The notes beneath the pieces are model-generated. The model was not told the origin of the DNA and searched no databases. It saw nothing but the letters and a program-made list of their open reading frames with translations. DNA of 64,000 nt from Thiodiazotropha sp040793985. GTDB taxonomy: Bacteria; Pseudomonadota; Gammaproteobacteria; Chromatiales; Chromatiaceae. Position numbers and translations under genes: made by a program. Each line of letters starts with the position of its first letter. Position 1 is the first letter of the stretch. Positions 20,595-29,984 of the stretch are shown piece by piece. The stretch spans positions 124,001 to 188,000 of the forward strand of contig JBFNJI010000024.1 of assembly GCA_040793985.1 (NCBI GenBank), read 5' to 3'.

Positions 20595-22271
20595 TTATTC
20601 CCCTTGATTATCCATCTGCTCTTTCAACAGATCACCCAATGTCGGGGCGCTGGTCGCCGCATCACGTGCATAGCCCTTGATCGCAGCTGCCTCTTCATCG
20701 GCATCCTTGGCTTTGACAGAGAGCGTTATGGAGCGGTTCTTACGATCCACACCAATGAATTTCGCCTCTACCTCATCGCCTTCCTTCAATACGCTGCGTG
20801 CATCCTCGACACGGTCACGTGACAGTTCAGAGGCCCGCAGATATCCATCAACACCCTCGGCCAGATTGATCACAGCACCCTTGGCGTCGACTTCAGCAAC
20901 CTTGCCCTTGACAAAGCTGCCCTTCTCATTGGCAGCCACGAAGCTGGAGAAGGGATCCTGGGCAAGCTGCTTGATTCCCAGGGATATGCGCTCACGCTCC
21001 GGATCGACCGAAAGCACGACGGTCTCAACCTCGTCACCCTTCTTGAAGTTGCGGATTGCATCCTCGCCTTCGTCGTCCCAGGAGATATCGGAGAGATGGA
21101 TCAAGCCATCTATACCGCCATCCAAGCCGATGAAGATACCGAAATCGGTGATCGACTTGATGTTTCCGGTCACGTGGTCGCCTTTCTTGTGGGTTGCGGC
21201 AAACTCATCCCACGGATTTGGCTTGCACTGTTTGATACCGAGCGAGACGCGACGTCTCTCCTCATCGATATCCAGCACCATAACCTCCACTTCGTCACCA
21301 AGGGAGACTATCTTGGAGGGATGAACATTCTTGTTGGTCCAGTCCATCTCTGAGACATGCACCAGACCCTCTACGCCCTCTTCGATCTCCACGAAACAAC
21401 CGTAATCGGCAATGTTCGTCACCTTGCCGAAAAGACGTGTGCTCTCCGGATAACGACGCGCCAGCGCGACCCATGGATCATCACCCATCTGCTTGAGACC
21501 CAGTGAGACACGGTTGCGTTCGCGGTCGAATTTCAGGATCTTGACGTTGATCTCGTCGCCGATCTCGACCACTTCGGAGGGGTGTTTGACGCGCTTCCAA
21601 GCCATGTCGGTGATGTGTAGCAGACCGTCGATACCGCCAAGATCGACAAACGCACCATAGTCGGTGAGATTTTTGACGACACCCTTGATCTCCTGTCCTT
21701 CCTGCAGATTCTCAAGCAGCTTGTCACGCTCTTCGCTGTACTCCTGCTCCACCACGGCACGACGTGACACCACAACGTTGTTACGCCGGCGATCGAGTTT
21801 GATCACCTTGAATTCCAGATCCTTGCCCTCCAGATAGGCGGTATCGCGTACCGGTCGCACATCGACCAGCGAACCGGGTAGAAAGGCACGGATGTCATTC
21901 AGTTCAACGGTAAAGCCACCTTTAACCTTGCCGTTGATGCGACCGATCACGGTCTCTTCGGCTTCATGGGCCTTTTCAAGAACTTTCCAAGCCTGATCGC
22001 GCTTGGCTTTCTCGCGGGAGAGCCTGGTTGCGCCAAAGCCGTCCTCGACTGCGTCCAATGCGACCTCAACCTGATCGCCTATCTGGACTTCTATCTCTCC
22101 ATCCTGATTGAGAAACTGGTCGCGAGGTATAACGCCTTCCGATTTCAGGCCGGCGTTGACTATTACGGCTTCCGACGTGATATCGAGCACGGTGCCTATG
22201 ATAATGGCGCCACTGCGAAGCTGGGTACTGGAGAGGCTCTCCTCAAATAATTCTGCAAAACTTTCGGTCAT
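20595..22271 (-). CDS. rpsA: 30S ribosomal protein S1
   Basis: The ATG at 22271 gives a 558-residue product starting MTESFAELFEESL, equal to the E. coli S1 length (557); AGGA lies about ten bases upstream. It contains six S1 RNA-binding repeats, with the typical VKNLTDYGAFVDLGGIDGLL and later GCFVEIEEGVEGLVHVSEMDW. S1 binds mRNA leaders for translation initiation. The order cmk-rpsA-ihfB is the widely conserved one. The frame remains open to 22295, but those upstream residues are not part of S1. Confidence 0.98.
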   Translation of the reverse strand: MTESFAELFEESLSSTQLRSGAIIIGTVLDITSEAVIVNAGLKSEGVIPRDQFLNQDGEIEVQIGDQVEVALDAVEDGFGATRLSREKAKRDQAWKVLEKAHEAEETVIGRINGKVKGGFTVELNDIRAFLPGSLVDVRPVRDTAYLEGKDLEFKVIKLDRRRNNVVVSRRAVVEQEYSEERDKLLENLQEGQEIKGVVKNLTDYGAFVDLGGIDGLLHITDMAWKRVKHPSEVVEIGDEINVKILKFDRERNRVSLGLKQMGDDPWVALARRYPESTRLFGKVTNIADYGCFVEIEEGVEGLVHVSEMDWTNKNVHPSKIVSLGDEVEVMVLDIDEERRRVSLGIKQCKPNPWDEFAATHKKGDHVTGNIKSITDFGIFIGLDGGIDGLIHLSDISWDDEGEDAIRNFKKGDEVETVVLSVDPERERISLGIKQLAQDPFSSFVAANEKGSFVKGKVAEVDAKGAVINLAEGVDGYLRASELSRDRVEDARSVLKEGDEVEAKFIGVDRKNRSITLSVKAKDADEEAAAIKGYARDAATSAPTLGDLLKEQMDNQGE

Positions 22272-22352
22272 GGGATTGAATTTCCTGCAACTCAAGGTTG
22301 CACAGGCAGGACGAGATAAATGTCTTTATTTTGTCCGCCAGGTCGTTAAGGG

Positions 22353-22378
22353 TTAAAAACAAAGCCGGTAAACCGGCC
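22353..22378 (-). terminator. Intrinsic terminator downstream of cmk
   Basis: On the minus strand, GCCGG-TTTA-CCGGC (22364-22377) is followed by TTTGTTTTTA (complement of 22354-22363). A short GC stem and a T-rich tail is the classic arrangement. It would end or attenuate the transcript coming from aroA-cmk, leaving rpsA to its own promoter in 22272-22350. Confidence 0.55.
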
Positions 22379-22405
22379 ACCAATCTTACCTGTTGAGCGA
22401 GTTGT

Positions 22406-23080
22406 CTAAAGCTGAAGGTCTGGCAGGCTAGCGCTTATCTTTTGCATCGCCTGTTGATAGACTTCATCGATAGTCAGTGCCGTTGAATCCAGCTGGTATG
22501 CTGAATTCGAGGCAACGAGCGGCGCCACGGCACGCTTGCTGTCGCGCTCATCCCGTTCTCTGATCTCATCTGTAAGACGGGCGAGATTAACACCTAACCC
22601 CTTTTCTTTCAACTGTTTATAGCGTCTCTGTGCCCTCTCCTCGGCGCTTGCCGTGAGAAATATCTTGACCTCGGCATGAGGAAAAACCACCGTTCCCATA
22701 TCGCGTCCGTCGGCAACCAGACCTGGCGGTTTGGCATAATTGCGCTGCCATGCGAGCAACGCCTGGCGAACCTGGGGAATTGCAGCCACTTTCGAGGCCT
22801 GGTTGCCGATGGTCTCGGTGCGAATCAGATCGGAGACATCCTCCCCGTCCAGCAGCACCTTGCCCCGGTCGAACTCCAATGGCATATTGGCCGCAATTTC
22901 ACTGATTTTATCTATATTTTCACTGCTGATATCAGCACGTTCTACCATTAGACCCAGAACCCGATAGATAGCGCCGCTATCGAGAAAATGCCACCCCAGG
23001 GCCTCAGCGATGCGCTGGGCAAGGGTACCCTTACCCGACCCCGAAGGCCCATCCACAGTGACCACAGCTACCCCGGCCAC
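22406..23080 (-). CDS. cmk: Cytidylate kinase
   Basis: Cmk phosphorylates CMP and dCMP with ATP. The GTG at 23080 shares its G with the aroA stop (TAG/GTG) and gives 224 residues, near the E. coli 227. The P-loop GPSGSGKGT lies at about 11-19; the CMP-binding insert contains LVADGRDMGTVVFPHA, and the lid has RYKQLKEKG. The frame is open to 23164, but the residues before the GTG lie inside aroA and do not belong to the enzyme. AGAGG upstream supports the GTG. Translation is probably coupled to aroA. Confidence 0.95.
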   Translation of the reverse strand: MAGVAVVTVDGPSGSGKGTLAQRIAEALGWHFLDSGAIYRVLGLMVERADISSENIDKISEIAANMPLEFDRGKVLLDGEDVSDLIRTETIGNQASKVAAIPQVRQALLAWQRNYAKPPGLVADGRDMGTVVFPHAEVKIFLTASAEERAQRRYKQLKEKGLGVNLARLTDEIRERDERDSKRAVAPLVASNSAYQLDSTALTIDEVYQQAMQKISASLPDLQL

Positions 23081-24396
23081 TAGTTTGCTACCTCTTGGAT
23101 CTGCAACCCCGCGGCTGTGGCAGCGGATACAAATCCGGGGAACGAAGTATTCACATTGGCGCAATCGCTAATCTCGATAGCATCCACCGCTCTCAATCCG
23201 GCCATGGCGAACGACATCGCGATTCTGTGATCACCATAACTGTTCACCCTCCCGCCCTGGAGGGTTCCTCCTTGAATCAGGATGCCATCGGAGGTTGGAT
23301 CGGCTTTGATGCCCAAACTCTGTAAACCTTCGGCCATGACCTGGATGCGGTCGCTCTCTTTGACCCGCAACTCCTCTGCGCCACGCAGGCGTGTCTCCCC
23401 CCGGGCACAGGCCGCAGCCACAAAGAGGGCGGGAAATTCATCGATGGCCAGGGGCACCAGTTCCTCGGGTATATCGATGCCCTGGAGACGGCTCGATCTG
23501 ATGCGGATGTCGGCCACCGGTTCGCCGCCGACATCCCTCTTGTTGCTCAGCGCAATATCGGCCCCCATCAGCCTGAGGATGGAAATCACACCGTCACGGG
23601 TAGGATTGATCCCCACATGTTGCAGGACCATCTCGGATCCTTCCGCGATCGCGGCTCCGACGAGAAAGAATGTTGCCGATGAGATATCCGCGGGTATATC
23701 GATCTCGCAGGCATTCAAGCGACCACCTCCCGTGAGACAGATTCTATTGCCACTGCGTCTCACCGGGTAACCGAAGCCCTGCAACATACGCTCGGTGTGA
23801 TCACGGGTGGGCGCAGGCTCGGTGACACAGGTCTCGCCCCGTGCAAACAGCCCGGCCAAAAGGATTGCAGATTTTACCTGGGCACTGGCCATCGGCAACG
23901 AGTAGTCAATTCCTCTCAACAGGGATCCATGACGGATACGCAATGGCGCCGTAAACCCGGCTGCTGCACCGATCTCAGCCCCCATCTGAGAAAGCGGGTC
24001 GATAACCCGCTTCATCGGCCGGCCGGAGAGCGAGCTGTCGCCGGTGAGTGTGACGTCCATATCCTGCCCCGCCAGGAGACCGGTCAGCAGACGCATGGAG
24101 GTACCGGAATTCCCCAAGTCCAATGGACTCTGAGGCGCACGCAGTCCATCGATACCTACACCCTGTATCCTAACCTCACCCGCTTCAGGCCCCTCTAGGA
24201 TCACTCCCATTTGGCGAAAGGCATTAAGTGTGGCGAGGCTGTCTTCGCCCTCGAGAAAACCCTTGACCCGGGTCACGCCATCAGCCAATGAGCCGAGCAT
24301 GATCGATCTGTGCGAGATCGACTTATCACCCGGCACACGCAGGTTGCCACTCAGTTTTCCACCAGGTTGAATTTGATAATTAAGTTTGTTCTGCAA
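23080..24396 (-). CDS. aroA: 3-phosphoshikimate 1-carboxyvinyltransferase (EPSP synthase)
   Basis: The 438-residue enzyme transfers enolpyruvate from PEP to shikimate-3-phosphate in aromatic amino acid synthesis. Visible signatures are PGDKSISHRSIMLG near the start, LGNSGTSMRLLTGLLAG with the PROSITE-type core, and LRGAEELRVKESDR near residue 340. The residue after GNSGT is Ser-Met as in many class II-like enzymes; class was not resolved. It lies 18 bases after tyrA; in Pseudomonas these two genes are fused, whereas here they remain separate. Confidence 0.97.
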   Translation of the reverse strand: MQNKLNYQIQPGGKLSGNLRVPGDKSISHRSIMLGSLADGVTRVKGFLEGEDSLATLNAFRQMGVILEGPEAGEVRIQGVGIDGLRAPQSPLDLGNSGTSMRLLTGLLAGQDMDVTLTGDSSLSGRPMKRVIDPLSQMGAEIGAAAGFTAPLRIRHGSLLRGIDYSLPMASAQVKSAILLAGLFARGETCVTEPAPTRDHTERMLQGFGYPVRRSGNRICLTGGGRLNACEIDIPADISSATFFLVGAAIAEGSEMVLQHVGINPTRDGVISILRLMGADIALSNKRDVGGEPVADIRIRSSRLQGIDIPEELVPLAIDEFPALFVAAACARGETRLRGAEELRVKESDRIQVMAEGLQSLGIKADPTSDGILIQGGTLQGGRVNSYGDHRIAMSFAMAGLRAVDAIEISDCANVNTSFPGFVSAATAAGLQIQEVAN

Positions 24397-24414
24397 GTTA
24401 GTACCACTCGATAA

Positions 24415-25284
24415 TCACGAATCCACACCATCCACATAACTGTCACGCACCTGTTTTGCGCGCTCGAATATCTCCAGCAAACCTTTCTCGTCACCCTGTT
24501 GCAGCAATACCGTCAACTCTTGCAGCTCACCGGCGAAACGTGTCAGCATCTCGCTCAAGGATCGTTGATTGGCGATGCATATGTCGCGCCACATACGCGG
24601 ATTGCTCGATGCGATCCGGGTGAAGTCCCTGAAGCCTCCAGCGGCGAAACTGAAGATCTCATTGTTCTCCTTCAGCTGCGCCAGGCTGTCGACCAGGGTG
24701 AATGCCAACATATGGGGCAGGTGACTGGTGGCCGCCAATACCTCGTCATGGTGCTCGACCGTCATCTCTACGATCTCCGCCCCGCAATGCCGCCACATTC
24801 TTTCAACCCGCTGCAAGGCTTGCCTGTCTGTTTCCGCAACGGGGGTGAGTATCACCCGCCGATTACGATACAACTCTGCAAAAGCCGCCTCGGCACCGCT
24901 GCGTTCAGTACCTGCAATGGGATGGCCGGGCACAAAGAAACCCGGCATTTCAGCAAACACCGCCCGTACATCGTTTACCACGCTGCCCTTGACACTCCCG
25001 GCATCGGTCACCACCGCATCGTCCGCGAGCTGACCTCGCATGGCCTCAAGGGTGGCGCGCATCGCCCCCAAAGGAACCGCGAGCAAAACCATATCGGCAC
25101 CTTTGACCGCACTCGCCACGTCGTGGGTATAGTGATCGATCACGCCTAAAGACTGGGCTTTGAGTAGGTTGTCCTTGCCCCGACCGCAACCAACCACCTC
25201 CTTCACAACACCCTCTTCTTTCAGGGCCAAGGCGACAGAGCCCCCGATCAGGCCGACACCGATTATCGCAAGTTTTTCAATCAC
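24415..25284 (-). CDS. tyrA: Prephenate dehydrogenase
   Basis: The 289-residue enzyme oxidises prephenate (or arogenate) to the tyrosine precursor. The NAD(P)-binding motif IGVGLIGGSVALAL is at about 7-20. The family segment PGHPIAGTERSGAEAA lies near residue 118, with the catalytic His of HLPHMLAFTL after it. It begins with GTG in the GTGA that overlaps the hisC stop. It is a stand-alone TyrA without chorismate mutase or a C-terminal ACT domain, unlike the E. coli bifunctional enzyme. Confidence 0.94.
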   Translation of the reverse strand: MIEKLAIIGVGLIGGSVALALKEEGVVKEVVGCGRGKDNLLKAQSLGVIDHYTHDVASAVKGADMVLLAVPLGAMRATLEAMRGQLADDAVVTDAGSVKGSVVNDVRAVFAEMPGFFVPGHPIAGTERSGAEAAFAELYRNRRVILTPVAETDRQALQRVERMWRHCGAEIVEMTVEHHDEVLAATSHLPHMLAFTLVDSLAQLKENNEIFSFAAGGFRDFTRIASSNPRMWRDICIANQRSLSEMLTRFAGELQELTVLLQQGDEKGLLEIFERAKQVRDSYVDGVDS

Positions 25285-26393
25285 CTTTTAAGCACCTTTG
25301 CCAATGTCGCCAAGAGACGATCGTTCTCCTCTTCCAAACCGATTGAAATACGCAGGTGTCCGGGCAGTCCATAGTTAGCAATCGGGCGGGTAATGCATCC
25401 CTCGAGCAGAAGTGCCTGATCGACCCTGGCTGCATCTTCTGCCAAATCTACGGTGACAAAATTCGCCACTGAGGGGATAGCTTCAAGCCCCAACTTCTCA
25501 AAGCCTTGGCGATACTGTTGCATACCCCTGTCGTTGAGCGCAATCGAACGTTGGATGAAGGCTTGATCCTGCAGTGCCGCCAGTGCAGCCGATTGTGCCA
25601 GGCTGTTGACGTTGAATGGTTGCCTGACCCGGTTCAACAGATCGGCAATATCAGGAGTTGATATCCCGTACCCGATACGCAGCGAGGCGAGACCGTAAGC
25701 CTTGGAAAAGGTGCGGGTCACTATCAGGTTGGGAAAACGCTGCAAAAAGGCAGTGCCATCAGGGTAGTCGCTCTCACCGACGTACTCGATATAGGCCTCG
25801 TCCAGAACCAGGATGACATGTTCCGGCAGCTGAGTCATGAAAGCGACCAGCTCGTCCCTCGTCAACCAGGTCCCTGTGGGGTTGTTCGGATTGGCAATCC
25901 AGATCACCCTTGTCCTGGAGCTCACCATCTGCAACATACGGTCGAGATCGTGACCATACTCCCTGGCGGGTGCGATCATCAGCTTTGCGCCCGTTGCCTG
26001 GCTGCTTATGGGATAGACAGCAAAGGCGTATTGCGAAAACAGGGACTCCACATCGGGTGAAAGGAAGACCCGGGCAATCATATCCAAGACATCGTTGGAT
26101 CCGTTGCCCAGGGTGATACAGCTTGGATCGACAGCATGCTTTTCAGCAAGACGCTGTCGCAGCCGAAAGCCGCCGCCGTCGGGATAGCGCGACAACTCGG
26201 AACTGCAACCGGCGATAGCCTCGATGACCTTGTCGCTGACGCCCAATGGGTTTTCGTTGGATGCCAGTTTTATCGAGTGACTGATACCCAACTCGCGCTC
26301 CAACTCGGAAATCGGCTTTCCGGGCAGATAGGGCTTCAGCCCTTCGATCCCCGGTGCCGCTAACTCAAGGTATGGATTTGTCTGATCGCTCAT
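25281..26393 (-). CDS. hisC: Histidinol-phosphate aminotransferase (HisC2-type)
   Basis: The ATG at 26393 (MSDQTNPYLELA) gives 370 residues; a TTG nine bases upstream is less likely. It is a fold-type I PLP enzyme with NPNNPTGT, the aldimine Lys in RTFSKAYGLASLRIGYG and the phosphate-binding Arg in this motif. In this gene order (pheA-hisC-tyrA-aroA) the Pseudomonas counterpart is the HisC2 paralog, which can also act as an aromatic aminotransferase for phenylpyruvate and hydroxyphenylpyruvate. Dual use in Phe/Tyr synthesis is therefore likely but is inference from position. Confidence 0.92.
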   Translation of the reverse strand: MSDQTNPYLELAAPGIEGLKPYLPGKPISELERELGISHSIKLASNENPLGVSDKVIEAIAGCSSELSRYPDGGGFRLRQRLAEKHAVDPSCITLGNGSNDVLDMIARVFLSPDVESLFSQYAFAVYPISSQATGAKLMIAPAREYGHDLDRMLQMVSSRTRVIWIANPNNPTGTWLTRDELVAFMTQLPEHVILVLDEAYIEYVGESDYPDGTAFLQRFPNLIVTRTFSKAYGLASLRIGYGISTPDIADLLNRVRQPFNVNSLAQSAALAALQDQAFIQRSIALNDRGMQQYRQGFEKLGLEAIPSVANFVTVDLAEDAARVDQALLLEGCITRPIANYGLPGHLRISIGLEEENDRLLATLAKVLKR

Positions 26394-26432
26394 AGTGCTC
26401 AACCATGGCTGTGCGGAGAGAGAATTCTGCCG

Positions 26433-27518
26433 CTATATGACCGCCTGCGGATAGGAGCCGAGAACCTTGAACTGGGTCGCCGCCTGTTCGATCTCGCGCA
26501 GGGCCATGGCGAGGTTGTCATCGTTTCTATGCCCCTCCACATCGATGAAAAAGAGATAGTCCCAGTGCCCCCGACGAGAGGGCCGCGACTCGATGCGGGT
26601 CATACTGATGTCGTGTTCGGCGAACGGGGATAACATGGCATGCAGGCCGCCTGCTCTGTTATGGGTGGAGAACATGATACTGGTCTTGTCGTTGCCGCTG
26701 CGCGGCGCATCCCGTTTACCGATTACCAGAAAGCGTGTTGTATTGCCGGGTTCATCCTCGATGTTCGATGCCAGCAGCTTGAGTCGGTAGATCTCAGCGG
26801 CAGCCTCGCCCGCGATGGCTGCGGCATGGTCTATCTCGGTGGCAAGCCTGGCCGCCTCGGCGTTGCTGCCCACCGCGACACGCTCCACATGGGGCAGATG
26901 CTGATCGAGCCATCCCCGGCACTGGGCTAGGGACTGGGCGTGGGAGTAGACCACCTTGATCTGTGCGCTGTTCCCCTCATTACTGAGCAGCTGATGATTG
27001 ATTGGCAGCGACACCTCGCCACAGATTCGCAACGGCGAGGCAACGAAGGTATCCAGGGTATGGGTGATTACACCTTCCGTTGAATTCTCCACCGGTACCA
27101 CGCCATAGTGACAAGCCCCTGCCTCGACCTCGCGGAAGGTATCCGGTATCGACCCCATCGCCATGGTGCGGACCGAGTGGCCGAAGTGTTTGAGCACGGC
27201 TTCCTGGGTGTAGGTTCCATCCGGACCAAGAAAGGCGATACTCAAGGGCTGTTCCAAGGCCAGGCAGGCGGACATGATCTCCCGGAACAGCCTTGCCATC
27301 TCCTCATCCTGCAAAGGCCCCGGGTTACGCTCCTTGACCCGACGCAATACCTCGGCCTCGCGCTCGGGGCGATAAAACTCAGTCTGCGGATTCTCATCCA
27401 GCTTGATGCGGGCAACCTCCTGGGCCGCTTCCGCTCGTTCGTTGATCAGCTGCTGCAGCTGCAGATCGATCTCGTCGATCCGATCACGCATGACATTCAG
27501 TTTCGCATCATCGTTCAT
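26433..27518 (-). CDS. pheA: Bifunctional chorismate mutase / prephenate dehydratase
   Basis: The ATG at 27518 gives 361 residues (MNDDAKLNVMRDRIDEIDLQ); the frame is open to 27590 but overlaps serA there and does not fit the family. Residues 1-~90 are an AroQ chorismate mutase (RDRIDEIDLQLQQLINERA). The prephenate dehydratase domain follows (GPDGTYTQEAVLKHFG; ENSTEGVITHTLDTF), and a C-terminal ACT domain with ESRPSRRGHWDYLFFIDVEGH binds phenylalanine for feedback control. It makes phenylpyruvate from chorismate. Confidence 0.96.
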   Translation of the reverse strand: MNDDAKLNVMRDRIDEIDLQLQQLINERAEAAQEVARIKLDENPQTEFYRPEREAEVLRRVKERNPGPLQDEEMARLFREIMSACLALEQPLSIAFLGPDGTYTQEAVLKHFGHSVRTMAMGSIPDTFREVEAGACHYGVVPVENSTEGVITHTLDTFVASPLRICGEVSLPINHQLLSNEGNSAQIKVVYSHAQSLAQCRGWLDQHLPHVERVAVGSNAEAARLATEIDHAAAIAGEAAAEIYRLKLLASNIEDEPGNTTRFLVIGKRDAPRSGNDKTSIMFSTHNRAGGLHAMLSPFAEHDISMTRIESRPSRRGHWDYLFFIDVEGHRNDDNLAMALREIEQAATQFKVLGSYPQAVI

Positions 27519-27543
27519 CGATTGATCCAGGGGTTGTTGGCGC

Positions 27544-28725
27544 TTAATCCGTACTGTTCCCTGACAGGGAGCGTACCGATAATACGCCATCGATGGAAGC
27601 CAGGGTCTGCAGCAGCTCCGCAGTGGGCTCCTTGTCCACGTCGAGAAGCGTCACCGCGATGTTTTCACGGGACTTGTTGAGCATATCGAGGATGTTCAAA
27701 CCCTCGTTGGCCAAATCGGTTGAGATCTGGCCGACCATATTGGGTACATTGTTGTTTACAACAGCGATGCGAAAGCCTCCGTTTCTCGGCAGATTGATTT
27801 CGGGAAAATTGACCGAGTTATGTATGTTGCCGTTTTCCAGGTAGTCACGAACCTGATCGGCGACCATGATTGCACAGTTGTCCTCCGCCTCCTTGGTGGA
27901 AGCACCCAGGTGAGGCAGGGTGATCACCCTTGGATGATCTTTAAGCAGATTGCTGGGGAAGTCGCAAACATACGCATAGAGCTGACCACTGTCCAAAGCA
28001 GCGACTGTGGCCTGATCATCGATGATGCCGTTGCGGGCGAAATTGAGCAGCACCGACCCGGGCTTCATCAACTTCAATCGATCGGCATTGATCATATTCG
28101 CGGTAGTATCCGTCAACGGCACGTGGAATGTGACAAAGTCCGACTTGGATAGCAGATCATCGACGCTCAACGCCTGCTCCACTTCGGAGGCGAGTTTCCA
28201 AGCGCTTTGCACAGTTATAGTCGGATCGTAGCCTACTACATTCATGCCGAGTGCCCGGCAGGCATTGGCAACCTTTACCCCGATGGCGCCGAGACCGATG
28301 ACCCCGATGGTTCGCCCAGGCAGTTCAAAGCCAACAAAGTTCTTCTTTCCGGACTCGACCTCTTTGGATATGACGCCATCGTCACCGGAGAGCTTGGTGG
28401 CGAAACGCCAGGCCTGTCCCAGGTTTCGCGCCGCCAGTAGCGCACCGGCAAGCACGAGTTCCTTTACCGCATTGGCATTGGCGCCCGGAGCGTTGAACAC
28501 GGGGATCCCCTTTTCGGTCATCTCGGAGACCGGAATATTGTTAACCCCGGCGCCGGCACGTCCAACCGCCTTTACCGTGTCCGGAATCGTCATCCCATGC
28601 ATCTTGTGGGAACGCAGTAGGATCGCATCCGGGTGGGTGATTTCAGAGGCCACTTCATAGTTATCGCGGGGCAGACGATCGAGGCCCGCCACGGAGATGT
28701 TGTTCAATGTCAGAATCTTGTACAT
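27544..28725 (-). CDS. serA: D-3-phosphoglycerate dehydrogenase
   Basis: SerA oxidises 3-phosphoglycerate in the first step of serine synthesis. The 393-residue product has the Rossmann motif IGLGAIGVKVANACRALG, the catalytic Arg in LLNFARNGIIDD and His in TLPHLGASTKEAEDN, and a C-terminal ACT domain (about 320-393) for serine regulation. It lies between serC and pheA. In Pseudomonas serC and pheA are adjacent without serA, so here the serine pathway genes are gathered. It also draws on 3-phosphoglycerate, the same pool handled by apgM. Confidence 0.95.
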   Translation of the reverse strand: MYKILTLNNISVAGLDRLPRDNYEVASEITHPDAILLRSHKMHGMTIPDTVKAVGRAGAGVNNIPVSEMTEKGIPVFNAPGANANAVKELVLAGALLAARNLGQAWRFATKLSGDDGVISKEVESGKKNFVGFELPGRTIGVIGLGAIGVKVANACRALGMNVVGYDPTITVQSAWKLASEVEQALSVDDLLSKSDFVTFHVPLTDTTANMINADRLKLMKPGSVLLNFARNGIIDDQATVAALDSGQLYAYVCDFPSNLLKDHPRVITLPHLGASTKEAEDNCAIMVADQVRDYLENGNIHNSVNFPEINLPRNGGFRIAVVNNNVPNMVGQISTDLANEGLNILDMLNKSRENIAVTLLDVDKEPTAELLQTLASIDGVLSVRSLSGNSTD

Positions 28726-28739
28726 ATTTCTTCTCTGGC

Positions 28740-29822
28740 TTATCCGTTGACCCTTGCAAACTCCGCCATGAAATCGATAAGCGCCTTTACCCCTGATTCG
28801 GGCATGGCATTATAGATACTGGCGCGCATACCACCCACCGAGCGGTGCCCCTTGAGGGTCTTGAGCCCAGCCGCACCCGCCTCTTCGATGAACTTTGCAT
28901 CCAGCGAGGAATCGGCCAGGGTAAAGGGCACATTCATCCAGGAACGACTCTCGGGTGATACCGGATTGGCGTAGAAACCGGAACTGTCGATGGCACTGTA
29001 GAGAGCATCCGCCTTGCGTCGGTTGATCTCAGCCATGCCGCTCAATCCCCCCTTCCCCTTGAGCCATTTGAACACCAATCCTGCCAGGTACCAGCCATAG
29101 GTCGGTGGCGTGTTGTACATCGATCCATTTTCGCTGTGGGTCGCATACTGGAACATCGCCGGGGTATCGTCGACGGCGTTACCGATCAGATCCTCACGAA
29201 CGATGGCCAGGGTCAGGCCGGCCGGTCCGATGTTCTTTTGCGCACCGGCGTAGATGATCCCGTAGTTACCCACATCGATCGGGCGCGAGAGAATGGTCGA
29301 GGAGAAATCGGCGACCAGCGGCACATCCCCGGTCTGCGGAACATAAGGGAACTCCACACCCTGAATGGTCTCGTTGGGCGTGTAGTGCACATAGGCGGCA
29401 GCGGGATCGAGGTTGAGATCGGATTGCGTCGGCGTGGTGGTGAACTTACTCCCTTCTGTGGTTGCTGCGATGTTGACATCAACGAAGCGCCCGGCCTCGG
29501 CAATCGCCTTTTTCGACCAGGATCCGGTATTGATATAGTCGACTTTCGCATTGTCACGAGTCAGATTCATCGGCACCATGGCAAACTGGCTCGACGCACC
29601 ACCCTGCAGGAACATCACTTTATAGTCACCGGGTATCTGCAACAATTCACGCAGATCGGCTTCGGCCTGCTCGGCGATGGACATGAACTCCTTGCCGCGG
29701 TGGCTCATTTCCATGACGGACATCCCGGTGCCGTGCCAATCCAGCATCTCTTCCCTGGCCAGTTGCAGAACCTCTTCCGGTAGCATTGCGGGACCGGCAC
29801 TGAAGTTAAAGACTCGTGACAT
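28740..29822 (-). CDS. serC: Phosphoserine aminotransferase
   Basis: The 360-residue PLP enzyme converts 3-phosphohydroxypyruvate and glutamate to phosphoserine; the same enzyme serves pyridoxine synthesis. It starts MSRVFNFSAGPAMLP, typical of SerC. The aldimine lysine lies in IIYAGAQKNIGPAGL, and the C-terminal end has LKGHRSVGGMRASIYNAMP, the family signature. It is followed after 14 bases by serA, so both probably form one operon. Confidence 0.97.
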   Translation of the reverse strand: MSRVFNFSAGPAMLPEEVLQLAREEMLDWHGTGMSVMEMSHRGKEFMSIAEQAEADLRELLQIPGDYKVMFLQGGASSQFAMVPMNLTRDNAKVDYINTGSWSKKAIAEAGRFVDVNIAATTEGSKFTTTPTQSDLNLDPAAAYVHYTPNETIQGVEFPYVPQTGDVPLVADFSSTILSRPIDVGNYGIIYAGAQKNIGPAGLTLAIVREDLIGNAVDDTPAMFQYATHSENGSMYNTPPTYGWYLAGLVFKWLKGKGGLSGMAEINRRKADALYSAIDSSGFYANPVSPESRSWMNVPFTLADSSLDAKFIEEAGAAGLKTLKGHRSVGGMRASIYNAMPESGVKALIDFMAEFARVNG

Positions 29823-29984
29823 CTATAGCCTCTCAAATAGGTGGTGTAGGAATATCAATCAAAAAATATGCTGTAGACAGAACCCGGATGGACAGCGTCC
29901 AAGCAGTCTTCGGCGTACCTCAATCAAATCGCCTCGGTCAGGTCGCGAATCAGCTTGAAGCTCGCATCTGTTCCAGGTGCAGGC